A stretch of DNA of 64,000 bases from Pseudomonadota bacterium (GTDB taxonomy: Bacteria; Pseudomonadota; Alphaproteobacteria; Reyranellales; Reyranellaceae): assembly GCA_018242505.1 (NCBI GenBank), contig JAFEBU010000074.1, positions 1 to 64,000 of the forward strand, read 5' to 3'. A model generated the notes under the pieces. It worked only from the letters and a program-made list of their open reading frames with translations. It searched no databases and was not told where the DNA came from. Position 1 is the first letter of the stretch, and every line of letters starts with the position of its first letter. This document shows, piece by piece, positions 33,673 through 42,166 of this stretch. Position numbers and translations under genes: made by a program.

Positions 33673-34908
33673 ATGTCCGGGCATTACGACACCCTGGAGA
33701 CCCGCAAACGCGAGGAACGGGAGACAGCGCTCATGCAGGCGCTGCCCGGCCAGATCGCCCATGCCAAGGCGAATGCACCCTTCTTCGCCAAATGGCTGAA
33801 GGACGTCGATCCGGCGACGGTCACGTCGCGCGAGGCGCTGGCGCGGCTGCCGGTGCTGCGCAAATCCAAGCTTGGCGAGGTGCAGAAGGCCGATCCGCCG
33901 ATGGGAGGGCTGATCGCAGTGCCGCTTGCCAGGGCGCGGCACGTCTTCATGTCGCCTGGGCCGATCTTCGAGATCGACACCGACGAGCCAGACTATTTCC
34001 GTGGTGCACGTGCGATGTACGCCGCCGGCTTTCGCGCCGGCGATGTCGTCTACAACACCTTCTCCTATCATCTGACACCCGCCGGCATCATGATGGAAAC
34101 GGCGCTGCGGGCGCTGGGCTGCCCCGTCGTGCCGGGCGGTGTCGGCAATACCGAGCTGCAGCTCGACGCCATCGCCGCCATCAGGCCCACCGGCTATGTC
34201 GGTACGCCCTCGTTCCTGAAGATTCTGCTGGAGAAGGGCGCTGAACTGGGCAAGGACCTCTCGTCTCTCAAGAAGGCATTCGTGGGCGCCGAGGCATTGC
34301 CGCCCTCGCTGCGGCGGATGTTCCAGGACGCCGGCCTCTCCTGCCTGCAGAGCTATGGCACGGCCGATATCGGAACCATTGCCTATGAATCGGAGGCACT
34401 CGAGGGGATGATCGTCGACGAGGGCGTGATCGTCGAGATCGTCCGACCCGGGACCGGCGATCCCGTGCCCGAAGGGGATGTGGGCGAGGTCGTGGTGACG
34501 ACATTCAATCGCGCCTATCCCCTGGTCCGGTTCGGCACCGGCGACATGTCGGCGGTCCTGCCGGGCGAAAGCCCTTGCGGGCGCACCAACATGCGCATCA
34601 AGGGCTGGATGGGGCGGGCCGATCAACGCACCAAGGTGCGCGGCATGTTTGTCGATCCCGAGCAGGTTGCCGAAATCTCGCGAAAGCATCCGGGACTTGG
34701 CCGGCTCCGCCTCGTGATCGATTGGGTGAACCAGGCGGATACGATGGTCCTGAAGGTGGAAAGCGCCGATCCGTCCCCGGCCCTCGCCGAGGCGCTCAGC
34801 GATACGATCCGGACCGTCTGCAAGGTGGGCGGCAAGGTCGAGTTCGCAACGCCGGGCTCGCTGCCCAACGACGGCAAGGTGATCGACGATATCCGCAAAT
34901 ATACCTAA
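33673..34908 (+). CDS. phenylacetate-CoA-ligase-like (PaaK family) protein lacking the P-loop
   Basis: The 411-residue protein aligns with PaaK-type adenylating enzymes. It has a helical N terminus, VYNTFSYHLTPAGIMMETALRALGC, PTGYVGTPSFLKILLEKG, CLQSYGTADIGTIAYES (A5-like) and a C-terminal domain with MGRADQRTKVRGMFVDPEQV (A8-like). The phosphate-binding SSGTTGKP loop is replaced by MSPGPIFEIDTDEPD. Related short PaaK-like proteins share this change, so ligase activity is uncertain. The start MSGHYDTLE (33673) follows GGGGGAAG. It diverges from the Liv operon and leads a cluster with a DUF4392 protein and an acyl-CoA dehydrogenase. Confidence 0.75.
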   Translation: MSGHYDTLETRKREERETALMQALPGQIAHAKANAPFFAKWLKDVDPATVTSREALARLPVLRKSKLGEVQKADPPMGGLIAVPLARARHVFMSPGPIFEIDTDEPDYFRGARAMYAAGFRAGDVVYNTFSYHLTPAGIMMETALRALGCPVVPGGVGNTELQLDAIAAIRPTGYVGTPSFLKILLEKGAELGKDLSSLKKAFVGAEALPPSLRRMFQDAGLSCLQSYGTADIGTIAYESEALEGMIVDEGVIVEIVRPGTGDPVPEGDVGEVVVTTFNRAYPLVRFGTGDMSAVLPGESPCGRTNMRIKGWMGRADQRTKVRGMFVDPEQVAEISRKHPGLGRLRLVIDWVNQADTMVLKVESADPSPALAEALSDTIRTVCKVGGKVEFATPGSLPNDGKVIDDIRKYT

Positions 34909-35028
34909 CGATCGTCCCATGCGTCGCCACGACAGGGGCCGCGGGGTGGAAACAGGGCTATTACGAAGTCACGCGCGCGTGGATCGTCGACCCGATCGAC
35001 GAGCCGCCAGCGGACTGGAACGGTGTGT

Positions 35029-35937
35029 ATGTCGCCAAGGGTAAATGAGTTGGCCGCCATCGAGGCGGTGGTTTGTCGAGATGTCGGACGCAAGACCCAA
35101 CCATTGATCGATGCGACGCGGGGAGAACTCGGCGTGGCGGCGGCTGCCTTGCTGCAGGCGAAAAGCATCGGCCTGATCACCGGCTTCTTCGTGCCCCGCG
35201 ATGAGGTCATGGCGCCCGAAACCGACGGTCCGGTGGGCACCGCGCTCCTGGCGGTGAGCCTGGCCGCCTGCGGAGTCCCGGTCCGCATTGCCGTCGACTC
35301 GCCATGTGCCGACGTGGTGCGCATGGCGGTCCGGGAAGCTGGCGGCACTGTCGCGGTCGACGAGGTCGGCGTCGACGACCGGCCGGGAATCGACCGGGTG
35401 ATCGATGCATGGCGCCGTGCGGGGACGAGTCACGTCGTGGCGATCGAACGCTGCGGCCTCGCCCGCGATGGTCGTCCACGCAACATGCGCGGTGTCGACG
35501 TCTCGCCCTGGACGGCGCCGCTCGACAATCTGTTTTCCGCCGGTCCCTGGGTGCGTATCGGTGTTGGCGACGGCGGCAACGAGATCGGCATGGGCAAGCT
35601 GCCGGCCGATCTGATCGCGGCGGCCGTCCCCAACGGCGAGCGCATCGCCTGCGTGACGGGATGCGATCATCTGATTGTTGCCGGGGTCTCCAACTGGGGC
35701 GCCTACGGTTTGATGACGGCGCTTGCGCTGCTGCGCGAGTCCTGGGCCGCAACGATCGGAAAGTTCCTGACCACCGATCGGGATCTGCGGGTCACGCGCG
35801 CGATTGCCGAAAGCACAGGCGCCGTCGACGGTGTGACGGGGCGGCGCGAAGCCACGGTCGACGGCTTTGGACCGGAAATCCACGCTGCAGTCATCGCCGA
35901 CCTGCGGCGCATTGCTTGGGGGAAACGGGCGGACTAG
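35029..35937 (+). CDS. DUF4392 / D-glutamate-cyclase-like protein
   Basis: The 302-residue protein matches the DUF4392 domain found at the C terminus of mammalian D-glutamate cyclase and in bacterial stand-alone proteins. Marker blocks are GLITGFFVP near the N terminus, ETDGPVGTALLA, HVVAIERCGLARDG and the glycine-rich RIGVGDGGNEIGMGKLP (about 181-197), plus CDHLIVAGVSNWGAYGL. It is cytoplasmic. Eukaryotic members convert D-glutamate to 5-oxoproline; the role here is unknown. I chose ATG 35029 over GTG 35023. It ends 11 nt before the acyl-CoA dehydrogenase gene. Confidence 0.75.
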   Translation: MSPRVNELAAIEAVVCRDVGRKTQPLIDATRGELGVAAAALLQAKSIGLITGFFVPRDEVMAPETDGPVGTALLAVSLAACGVPVRIAVDSPCADVVRMAVREAGGTVAVDEVGVDDRPGIDRVIDAWRRAGTSHVVAIERCGLARDGRPRNMRGVDVSPWTAPLDNLFSAGPWVRIGVGDGGNEIGMGKLPADLIAAAVPNGERIACVTGCDHLIVAGVSNWGAYGLMTALALLRESWAATIGKFLTTDRDLRVTRAIAESTGAVDGVTGRREATVDGFGPEIHAAVIADLRRIAWGKRAD

Positions 35938-35948
35938 TTTGCGCCGTC

Positions 35949-37115
35949 ATGGACAATCCTTACGCACCGACGCATCCCGAAATCCGCGACGCGGTTCGCG
36001 CCCTTTGCCTCAAGTTCGACGGCGCCTACTGGCGCAAGCTCGACCGCGAACGCGGCTATCCGACGGAGTTCGTGAAAGCACTGACCGAAGCGGGCTGGCT
36101 CGCGACGCTCATTCCCGAGGAATATGGCGGTGCGGGACTTGGGATCTCGGCGGCGGCTGCCGTGCTCGAGGAGGTGCAGCGTGCCGGCTGCAACGGGGCC
36201 GCCTGTCACGCCCAGATGTACACGATGGGGACGGTGCTGCGGCACGGCAATGCGGAGCAGAAGCAGCGCTACCTGCCGGCCATCGCAAGCGGCGATCTGC
36301 GCCTGCAGGCCTTCGGCGTCACCGAACCCACGAGCGGCACCGACACGCTCGCTCTGCGCACGACGGCGGTGAAGAAAGACAACAGCACCTATGTCGTGAA
36401 TGGCCAGAAGGTCTGGACCAGCCGCGCCGAGCATTCCGATCTGATGCTCCTGCTGGCGCGCACGACGCCGCGCGAGCAGACGAAGAAACGTACCGAGGGT
36501 CTGTCGGTGTTCCTGGTCGACATGCGCCAGGCGCTGGGCCATGGCCTCACGATCCGGCCGATCCGCACCATGATGAACCACAACAGCACGGAAGTGTTCT
36601 TTGACAACATGGAAGTGCCGGCGGAGAATCTGATCGGCGAGGAAGGGCAGGGGTTTCGCTACATCCTCGGCGGCATGAATGCCGAACGCATCCTGATCGC
36701 CGCCGAAAGCATCGGCGATTCGCGCTGGTTCATCGAGAAGGCGACCGACTACGCCAAGGAGCGCAAGCTGTTTGGCCGGCCGATCGGCCAGAACCAGGGC
36801 GTCCAGTTTCCGATCGCCCGTGCCTATGCCCAGACCGAGGCCGCGGACCTCATGGTGCGCAAGGCGGCGACGCTCTACGAAGCGGGCCTGCCGTGCGGCG
36901 CGGAGGCGAACATGGCGAAGATGCTCGCATCCGAAGCGGCTTGGGCCGCAGCCGACATGTGTGTGCAGACCCATGGCGGCTTCGGCTTCGCCGAAGAATA
37001 CGATATCGAGCGAAAATTCCGCGAGACGCGGCTCTACATGGTGGCGCCGATCTCGACCAACATGATCCTGAATTTCGTGTCCGAGCATGTGCTCGGCCTG
37101 CCGCGGTCATACTGA
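35949..37115 (+). CDS. acyl-CoA dehydrogenase
   Basis: The 388-residue flavoprotein has the three-domain ACAD architecture: a helical N terminus, a middle beta domain with FGVTEPTSGTDTLALRTTA and WTSRAEHSDLMLLLAR (FAD contacts), and a C-terminal helical domain ending THGGFGFAEEYDIERKFRETRLYMVAPIS. The catalytic-base position in this last block appears to be a glutamate (FAEEYDIER). It introduces an alpha-beta double bond into an acyl-CoA and passes electrons to ETF. The start MDNPYAPTHPEIR (35949) is family-like. It sits between the DUF4392 gene and a Liv-type binding-protein gene. Confidence 0.92.
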   Translation: MDNPYAPTHPEIRDAVRALCLKFDGAYWRKLDRERGYPTEFVKALTEAGWLATLIPEEYGGAGLGISAAAAVLEEVQRAGCNGAACHAQMYTMGTVLRHGNAEQKQRYLPAIASGDLRLQAFGVTEPTSGTDTLALRTTAVKKDNSTYVVNGQKVWTSRAEHSDLMLLLARTTPREQTKKRTEGLSVFLVDMRQALGHGLTIRPIRTMMNHNSTEVFFDNMEVPAENLIGEEGQGFRYILGGMNAERILIAAESIGDSRWFIEKATDYAKERKLFGRPIGQNQGVQFPIARAYAQTEAADLMVRKAATLYEAGLPCGAEANMAKMLASEAAWAAADMCVQTHGGFGFAEEYDIERKFRETRLYMVAPISTNMILNFVSEHVLGLPRSY

Positions 37116-37159
37116 GTGGGAATATCCCGTCTCGGCCATTGCGAAAGGATGTCGGAAGA

Positions 37160-38362
37160 ATGCGTGCTATTCGATCGATCGGCCTGTCCGCTTTGTGCGT
37201 CGTTGCCTTCTCGCTGCCGGCAGCGGCGCAATTTGCCAACGATACGGTGAAGATCGGGGTCCTGACCGATGAGGTCGGGCCCTATGCCGATTCAGCCGGG
37301 CCGGGATCGATTCTCGCAGCCCAGATGGCGGTTGCCGATTTCGGCGGCACGGTGAAGGGACACAAGGTCGAGATCGTCCATGGCGATACCGCCAACAAGC
37401 CCGACGTGGCAGCCAACCTGGCGCGCCGCTGGTTCGATACCGAAGGCGTGTCAGCCGTCGTCGATCTGCCCGTCACGCCGGTTGCCTTTGCCGTTCAGGA
37501 TGTGGCCGTCCAGAAGAAGAAAACCGTGATGATCACGGCGGCCGCCACCACAGACATCACCTCCAAGCGCTGCAATATCGTCTCCACCCACTGGGCCGAC
37601 GACAACCATGCCCTGGCAGGCGGCACCGCCAAGGCCATCATGGCGAACGGTGGCGGCAAGAGCTGGTACTTCATCACGGTCGACATCGCCTTCGGCACGG
37701 CGCTGCAGAAAGATGCCACCGGCGTGATCGAGGCCGGCGGCGGCAAGGTCCTGGGCTCGGTGCGCTATCCGGTCGGCAACGCGGACTTTTCGTCCCTGCT
37801 GTTGCAGGCCCAATCGTCGAAGGCGGAGGATGTCGGCCTGGCGAGCGTCGGCGCCGATCTCGTCAACGCCATCAAGCAGGCGCACGAATTCGGACTTGGG
37901 AAGCCGCCGGGGCCGGCGCTGGTCGGCTTCCTGATCTACATCAACGATATTCACGCACTGGGCCTCGAGGCGACGCAGCGCTTGAACGTCATGTCGAGTT
38001 TCTACTGGGATGAGAACGACGCGGCACGCAAGTTCGCCCAACGCTTCTTCGAGAAGCGCAAGGCGATGCCCTCGCGCGACCAGGCCCAGATTTACACCGC
38101 CGTGCTGCACTATCTCAAAGCCATCGATGCAGCCGGTACCGACGATGCCGCGGCCGTCGGCCGGAAAATGCGCGAGATGCCTGTCGACTATTTCGGCAAG
38201 TCGGTGACCTTGCGGTCGGACGGCCGGTTGATGAGCGATCTCACGCTCTACCGGGTGAAGGCGCCAGCCGAAAGCAAGCGCCCGTGGGACTACTATGAGC
38301 CGGTCCGCACCGTTCCCTCGGCAGAAGCGTACCTGCCCGCCAATCCCGCCTGCAACCCATAG
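37160..38362 (+). CDS. Liv-type ABC transporter periplasmic substrate-binding protein
   Basis: The 400-residue protein has a signal peptide (MRAIRSIGLSALCVVAFSL, cleavage probably after PAAAQ, about residue 24) and the peripla_BP_6 fold. The mature start is NDTVKIGVLTDEVGPYADSAGPG and a later block reads VRYPVGNADFSSLLLQAQSSKA. It differs in sequence from the binding protein at 27416-28663. No permease or ATPase is adjacent, so it may feed the Liv transporter encoded about 4 kb upstream on the other strand, or another one. GGAAG precedes ATG 37160. It is convergent with exoD. Confidence 0.9.
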   Translation: MRAIRSIGLSALCVVAFSLPAAAQFANDTVKIGVLTDEVGPYADSAGPGSILAAQMAVADFGGTVKGHKVEIVHGDTANKPDVAANLARRWFDTEGVSAVVDLPVTPVAFAVQDVAVQKKKTVMITAAATTDITSKRCNIVSTHWADDNHALAGGTAKAIMANGGGKSWYFITVDIAFGTALQKDATGVIEAGGGKVLGSVRYPVGNADFSSLLLQAQSSKAEDVGLASVGADLVNAIKQAHEFGLGKPPGPALVGFLIYINDIHALGLEATQRLNVMSSFYWDENDAARKFAQRFFEKRKAMPSRDQAQIYTAVLHYLKAIDAAGTDDAAAVGRKMREMPVDYFGKSVTLRSDGRLMSDLTLYRVKAPAESKRPWDYYEPVRTVPSAEAYLPANPACNP

Positions 38363-38372
38363 CCCCGCATCG

Positions 38373-38984
38373 TCAGATCACCGATTTGATGACACCGACC
38401 ACGACCATGGGGCCAACGACCAGCAGGAAGGCTGTCCACACGATACTCAGAAGGGCGAACAGCCATCCCAGCATGGCCATGACCCCGTCGCCTTCGATCA
38501 GCGCCAGGCAGAAGAACAGGATCGACCAGGCCGGCAGGAGGTTGTCGAGCGGGATCGGGGCCGCCAGTACGACGGCCATCAGCCCGAGCGCCAGCCGCAG
38601 GAGGTGACGCCGTGCCCCCGTCACCCACCAGCCATGCCGTGGATGGACGGCATCCTCGATCCGTTCGATGCTCGGGCGCGTACGAGCCAGGAAATCCTGA
38701 AGCTTGCCGCGCGGCAGGGAGCGCATACCGAGGAAGGCCGGCAGGGAGGGTGTCGGTCGGCCGAGCAAGGCCTGCGCCATGAACAGGAGCATGGGCAGGC
38801 CGGTGATGGTAGACAGGAGTGGAATGCCGGTCGGGACGCAATTCGGCAGGTCGAGCGCGGCGATGATGAAGGCGTAGGAACTTCCTTCCAGGCCGGCGAG
38901 AAATGCGTCGAGTGTGAGCCTCGTGTTACGCGGCCCCTCGAACAATCGCTCGAGGGCAGGCAGTAGCGTGCCGCGTTCCCTCAT
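38373..38984 (-). CDS. exoD: exopolysaccharide synthesis protein ExoD
   Basis: The 203-residue membrane protein matches the ExoD family. A short cytoplasmic N terminus (LDAFLAGLEGSSYAFIIAALDLPNCVP) is followed by hydrophobic segments around residues 33-75, 125-150 and 160-200. Conserved LPMLLFMAQALLGRPTPSLP and DNLLPAWSILFFCLALIEGDGVMAMLGW blocks are present. In Sinorhizobium exoD mutants are altered in exopolysaccharide production and alkali tolerance; the mechanism is not known. It overlaps the CitE-like gene upstream by 4 nt. Confidence 0.88.
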   Translation of the reverse strand: MRERGTLLPALERLFEGPRNTRLTLDAFLAGLEGSSYAFIIAALDLPNCVPTGIPLLSTITGLPMLLFMAQALLGRPTPSLPAFLGMRSLPRGKLQDFLARTRPSIERIEDAVHPRHGWWVTGARRHLLRLALGLMAVVLAAPIPLDNLLPAWSILFFCLALIEGDGVMAMLGWLFALLSIVWTAFLLVVGPMVVVGVIKSVI

Positions 38985-39844
38985 CCGGCGCGGGCAAGCA
39001 GGCGGCGGGCGAGCACGAGATGGGGCCTGTCGAGCATCTTGCCGTCGAGCGTCAGCACGCCAGCCCCGGGATTGCTTTCGAAGGTGTCGACCACCCGCTT
39101 GGCCCAGTCGACTTCCTGGGCCGACGGCGTGAAGACTTCATGGATGATCGCGACCTGGTCGGGATGGATCGCGATCTTGCCACCATAGCCCATACGGCGC
39201 GCCTCGCGTGCTTCGGCGCGCAGACCCTCCACGTTCTTGATGTCGGGATAGACCGTGTCATAGGCGGTCACGCCGGCCGCTACCGACGCCAGCAGGTTGA
39301 CCGTGCGCGCAAGCCTGAAGGTATCGTCATAGACGCCGGCCGCCGGTCCCTTGGCGAGCGCGCCGAGGTCGGCCATCAGATCCTCGCCGCCCCAGGAATG
39401 GCCCATCAGGCGCGGATGCTTGGCGGTCGCCGCTGTCAAGGCCAGCACGGCGGCCGCACTTTCGGTCGCGACCGTGAGGATGCGTGTCGTTCCGGCATCG
39501 ATCCCTTCACGCGCCTCGAAGGCATCGAGGTAGGTCGCAAGGAGGTCGAGATCGCGCTGACCGACGCATTTGGGGAAGACAATGCCGTCGGGCCGGCCTT
39601 GCATGATTGTCGCGAGATCGCCGAGCGTCAGGCCGGTATCGAGAGCGTTCACCCGGATGTAGAGCTTCGGGCCCGCATCGCGCCTGGCGGCGCGCAGATA
39701 GGCAAGCGCCATGTCGCGCGCGACCATCTTGCGGTCGGCGGCGACGGAATCTTCGAGGTCGAGGATCAGGCCATCGGCGCCGGATTGCGGGCCCTTGGCG
39801 AGCTTGCGCTCGGAGTCGGCGGGAACGAACAGGAAGGAACGCAT
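38981..39844 (-). CDS. HpcH/HpaI (CitE-like) CoA-ester lyase
   Basis: The 287-residue TIM-barrel protein belongs to the CitE/malyl-CoA lyase family. Features are the opening RSFLFVPADSERKLAK, LILDLEDSV (metal-binding glutamate/aspartate, about 30-38), LYIRVNALDTG (arginine), DGIVFPKC, and GYGGKIAIHPDQVAIIHEVF towards the C terminus. Members cleave citramalyl-, malyl- or beta-methylmalyl-CoA. The MaoC hydratase gene directly upstream (10 nt) makes a hydratase-lyase pair plausible. The exact substrate is undetermined. It overlaps exoD downstream by 4 nt. Confidence 0.88.
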   Translation of the reverse strand: MRSFLFVPADSERKLAKGPQSGADGLILDLEDSVAADRKMVARDMALAYLRAARRDAGPKLYIRVNALDTGLTLGDLATIMQGRPDGIVFPKCVGQRDLDLLATYLDAFEAREGIDAGTTRILTVATESAAAVLALTAATAKHPRLMGHSWGGEDLMADLGALAKGPAAGVYDDTFRLARTVNLLASVAAGVTAYDTVYPDIKNVEGLRAEAREARRMGYGGKIAIHPDQVAIIHEVFTPSAQEVDWAKRVVDTFESNPGAGVLTLDGKMLDRPHLVLARRLLARAG

Positions 39845-39854
39845 GCCTGGGGCC

Positions 39855-40310
39855 TCACTTCTTGGGACGTTTGCGCATCAGCGCCTGGCGGGTGCACTGG
39901 GCGATGGTCTCGCCGCGCTGGTTGAAGGCGGTGTGGCCGAACTCGACGATGCCGGCATCGGGCCGCGACTTGCTCTCCCGCACCGAAAGGACCTTGGTCT
40001 GGGCCCGGAGTGTGTCGCCATGGAAGACGGGCTTGGGGAAGCGAACGTCGGTCATACCGAGGTTGGCGACGGTCGTGCCGAGCGTGGTGTCGTTGACGGT
40101 GATGCCGATCATGAGGCCGAGCGTGAACAGGCTGTTCACGATGCGCTGACCGAACTCGGTCCTGGAGGCAAACTCCTCGTCGAGATGCAGTGGCTGCACA
40201 TTCATGGTGAGCGAACTGAACAGCACGTTGTCCATCTCGGTGACCGTGCGCGTCCAGGCGTGGTCGAACGTGCGCCCGACCGTGAATTCCTCGAAATAAA
40301 GTCCCGCCAT
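39855..40310 (-). CDS. MaoC-family (R)-specific enoyl-CoA hydratase
   Basis: The 151-residue single hot-dog protein begins GLYFEEFTVGRTFDHAWTRTVTE and carries the hydratase motif: the aspartate of MNVQPLHLDEEFA, with H in PLHLD, and the downstream NSLFTLGLMIG block. It adds water to an enoyl-CoA, or dehydrates the corresponding hydroxyacyl-CoA. The start at 40310 follows GAGGAGGAAG. It is the first gene of an operon with the CitE-like lyase and ExoD, and it diverges from a quinone-oxidoreductase-like gene. Confidence 0.88.
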   Translation of the reverse strand: MAGLYFEEFTVGRTFDHAWTRTVTEMDNVLFSSLTMNVQPLHLDEEFASRTEFGQRIVNSLFTLGLMIGITVNDTTLGTTVANLGMTDVRFPKPVFHGDTLRAQTKVLSVRESKSRPDAGIVEFGHTAFNQRGETIAQCTRQALMRKRPKK

Positions 40311-40418
40311 CTTCCTCCTCGCGAAAAGCCTTGCGTCTTCTAGCACGGATGGACGGTGGGCCACCCGCCATCGTATCAATGCCGCCACAGGACGAAACTC
40401 GAGCATGCGGAGCGAATG

Positions 40419-41396
40419 ATGCGGGCCATGATCAGCGAAACGCCGGGCGGACCGGAGAGCCTCAAGCTGACGGAAATGCCCTCCAAGCCACTGGGCAAGG
40501 GCCAGGTGCGTGTCGCTGTGCGTGCAGCGGGCGTCAATTTCCCCGACACGCTGATCATCGCCGACAAGTACCAGTTCAAGCCGACGCGTCCCTTCGCTCC
40601 GGGCCATGAGGTGGCAGGAGACATCGCCGAAGTGGCTGAGGGCGTCAGCGCCTACAAGGTCGGCGACCGGGTGATCGGCATGATCGGCCATGGCGGCTAT
40701 GCGACCGAAGTCGTCACCGACGAAAGCCAGCTCCTGCCGATGCCAGAGAACATGAGCTATGAGGACGGTGCTGCCTTCACCATGACCTACGGCACGTCCT
40801 ATTACGCCTTGAAGCAGCGCAGCAGCCTGAAGCGGGGCGAGACCCTGCTGGTCACCGGCGCGTCCGGCGGTGTCGGCCTCACGGCGGTCGAACTGGGCGC
40901 CTTGATGGGGCTGAAGGTGATCGCGGCCGTCGGCTCCGACGAGAAGATGGAGATCTGCCGGAAGTATGGCGCAACCATGTTCGTGAACTACACCAAGGAG
41001 AAGATGCGCGACAAGGTGAAGGAACTGACCGGCGGCAACGGCGCAGACATCATCTATGACGCTGTCGGCGGCGACGCCTTCGACGAGGCCATTCGTTGCA
41101 TCGCCTGGTACGGCCGTCTCCTGGTGGTGGGCTTCGCGGCGGGTCGTATCCCATCGCTGCCGGTGAACCTCGTGCTGCTCAAGAGCTGTGACGTGCGCGG
41201 CGTCTTTTACGGCGCCTGGCGCGGGCGCGAGTTGGTGGAAGCGCGCAAGAACTTCGACGAATTGCTGGCATGGTACGCACAGGGCAAGCTCAAGCCGCAT
41301 GTTTCCATGCGCTTTCCCCTGGAGAAAGGCGCCGACGCCATGAACGCCCTGCTGTCGCGCAAGGCGACCGGCAAAGTGGTCCTGACGGTCGCGTGA
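40419..41396 (+). CDS. NADPH:quinone oxidoreductase-type MDR dehydrogenase
   Basis: The protein of about 325 residues is a zinc-independent medium-chain dehydrogenase. It has AAGVNFPDTLIIADKYQ and PFAPGHEVAGDIAEV in the GroES-like domain, and LLVTGASGGVGLTAVELGALMG as nucleotide-binding motif (about 144-165). Zinc ligands are absent, as in QOR and enoyl-CoA reductase relatives. It reduces a quinone or enoyl group with NADPH; the substrate is unknown. Tandem ATGs occur at 40416 and 40419 and GGAG at 40409 favours the second. It is followed after 7 nt by an SDR gene. Confidence 0.87.
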   Translation: MRAMISETPGGPESLKLTEMPSKPLGKGQVRVAVRAAGVNFPDTLIIADKYQFKPTRPFAPGHEVAGDIAEVAEGVSAYKVGDRVIGMIGHGGYATEVVTDESQLLPMPENMSYEDGAAFTMTYGTSYYALKQRSSLKRGETLLVTGASGGVGLTAVELGALMGLKVIAAVGSDEKMEICRKYGATMFVNYTKEKMRDKVKELTGGNGADIIYDAVGGDAFDEAIRCIAWYGRLLVVGFAAGRIPSLPVNLVLLKSCDVRGVFYGAWRGRELVEARKNFDELLAWYAQGKLKPHVSMRFPLEKGADAMNALLSRKATGKVVLTVA

Positions 41397-41403
41397 GACG
41401 ACC

Positions 41404-42159
41404 ATGGGCCGGCTAGCAGGCAAGATCGCCATTGTCACGGGCGCCGCGTCGGGGATCGGCGCGGCGTCAGCCAGACTCTTCGCCGAGGAGGGTGCGCAGG
41501 TCCTTGCGGTGGATCGGCCGGAATCGGAGATCGACGCCGTTCATGCAGGGAGCAACGCGATCGCGCCGTTCAAGGCCGACATCACGGCCGGTGACGCTCC
41601 CAAGCGCATCGTCGAGGCGGCGCTGTCGAAATTCGGTGCGCTCGACATCCTGTTCAACAATGCCGGCGTGAGCGGCCGGGCGTTCGTCGAGGAGATGACG
41701 GATGAGATGTGGGACCGCGTGAATGCTGTGAATGTACGGGGCATGTTCAGGCTTTGCCGCGAGGCCATTCCGGCATTGAAGGCCCGCGCGAGGGAGAAGG
41801 GCCGGGCACGGATCGTCAATACCGCTTCGGTGATGGCCTTCGACACCGACTACGGTCTGGCCGCCTATTGCGCCTCCAAGGCAGGCGTCGGCGGGCTCAC
41901 GCGGACGCTGGCGCTGGAACTCGGCAAATTCAACATCACGGCGAACTACGTGTGCCCCGGCGCGATCTATACCGGCATGACGCGCACAAACTTTGACAAC
42001 GCCGAGATCCGCGCCGTGTGGGAGAAGAAAGCGGCCTTGCGCCGGCTCGGCCAGCCGATCGACATTGCCCGTGGCGCGTTGCTCCTGGCATCCGATGAGG
42101 CCGACTTCATCACCGGCCACGAACTGGTGGTGGATGGCGGGCTGACGCTTCGCACCTGA
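41404..42159 (+). CDS. short-chain dehydrogenase/reductase (SDR)
   Basis: The 251-residue classical SDR has IVTGAASGIGAASARLF (about 10-26), NNAGVSG, the serine in VNTASVMAFD and YCASKAGVGG (Y-x3-K, about 157-161), with C-terminal FITGHELVVDGGLTLRT. It is a cytoplasmic NAD(P)-dependent oxidoreductase of unknown substrate. An acidic residue after the second beta strand (AVDRPE) suggests NAD rather than NADP. It is placed 7 nt after the QOR-like gene and 7 nt before the DUF2817 gene, so it is likely mid-operon. Confidence 0.88.
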   Translation: MGRLAGKIAIVTGAASGIGAASARLFAEEGAQVLAVDRPESEIDAVHAGSNAIAPFKADITAGDAPKRIVEAALSKFGALDILFNNAGVSGRAFVEEMTDEMWDRVNAVNVRGMFRLCREAIPALKARAREKGRARIVNTASVMAFDTDYGLAAYCASKAGVGGLTRTLALELGKFNITANYVCPGAIYTGMTRTNFDNAEIRAVWEKKAALRRLGQPIDIARGALLLASDEADFITGHELVVDGGLTLRT

Positions 42160-42166
42160 GGTGGCC

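Noticed and set aside
33445..34920. Open frame of 491 codons on the minus strand
   Set aside because: It is antisense to the PaaK-like gene. Only its last 12 codons, which form a separate short frame before livG, were kept as a weak observation.
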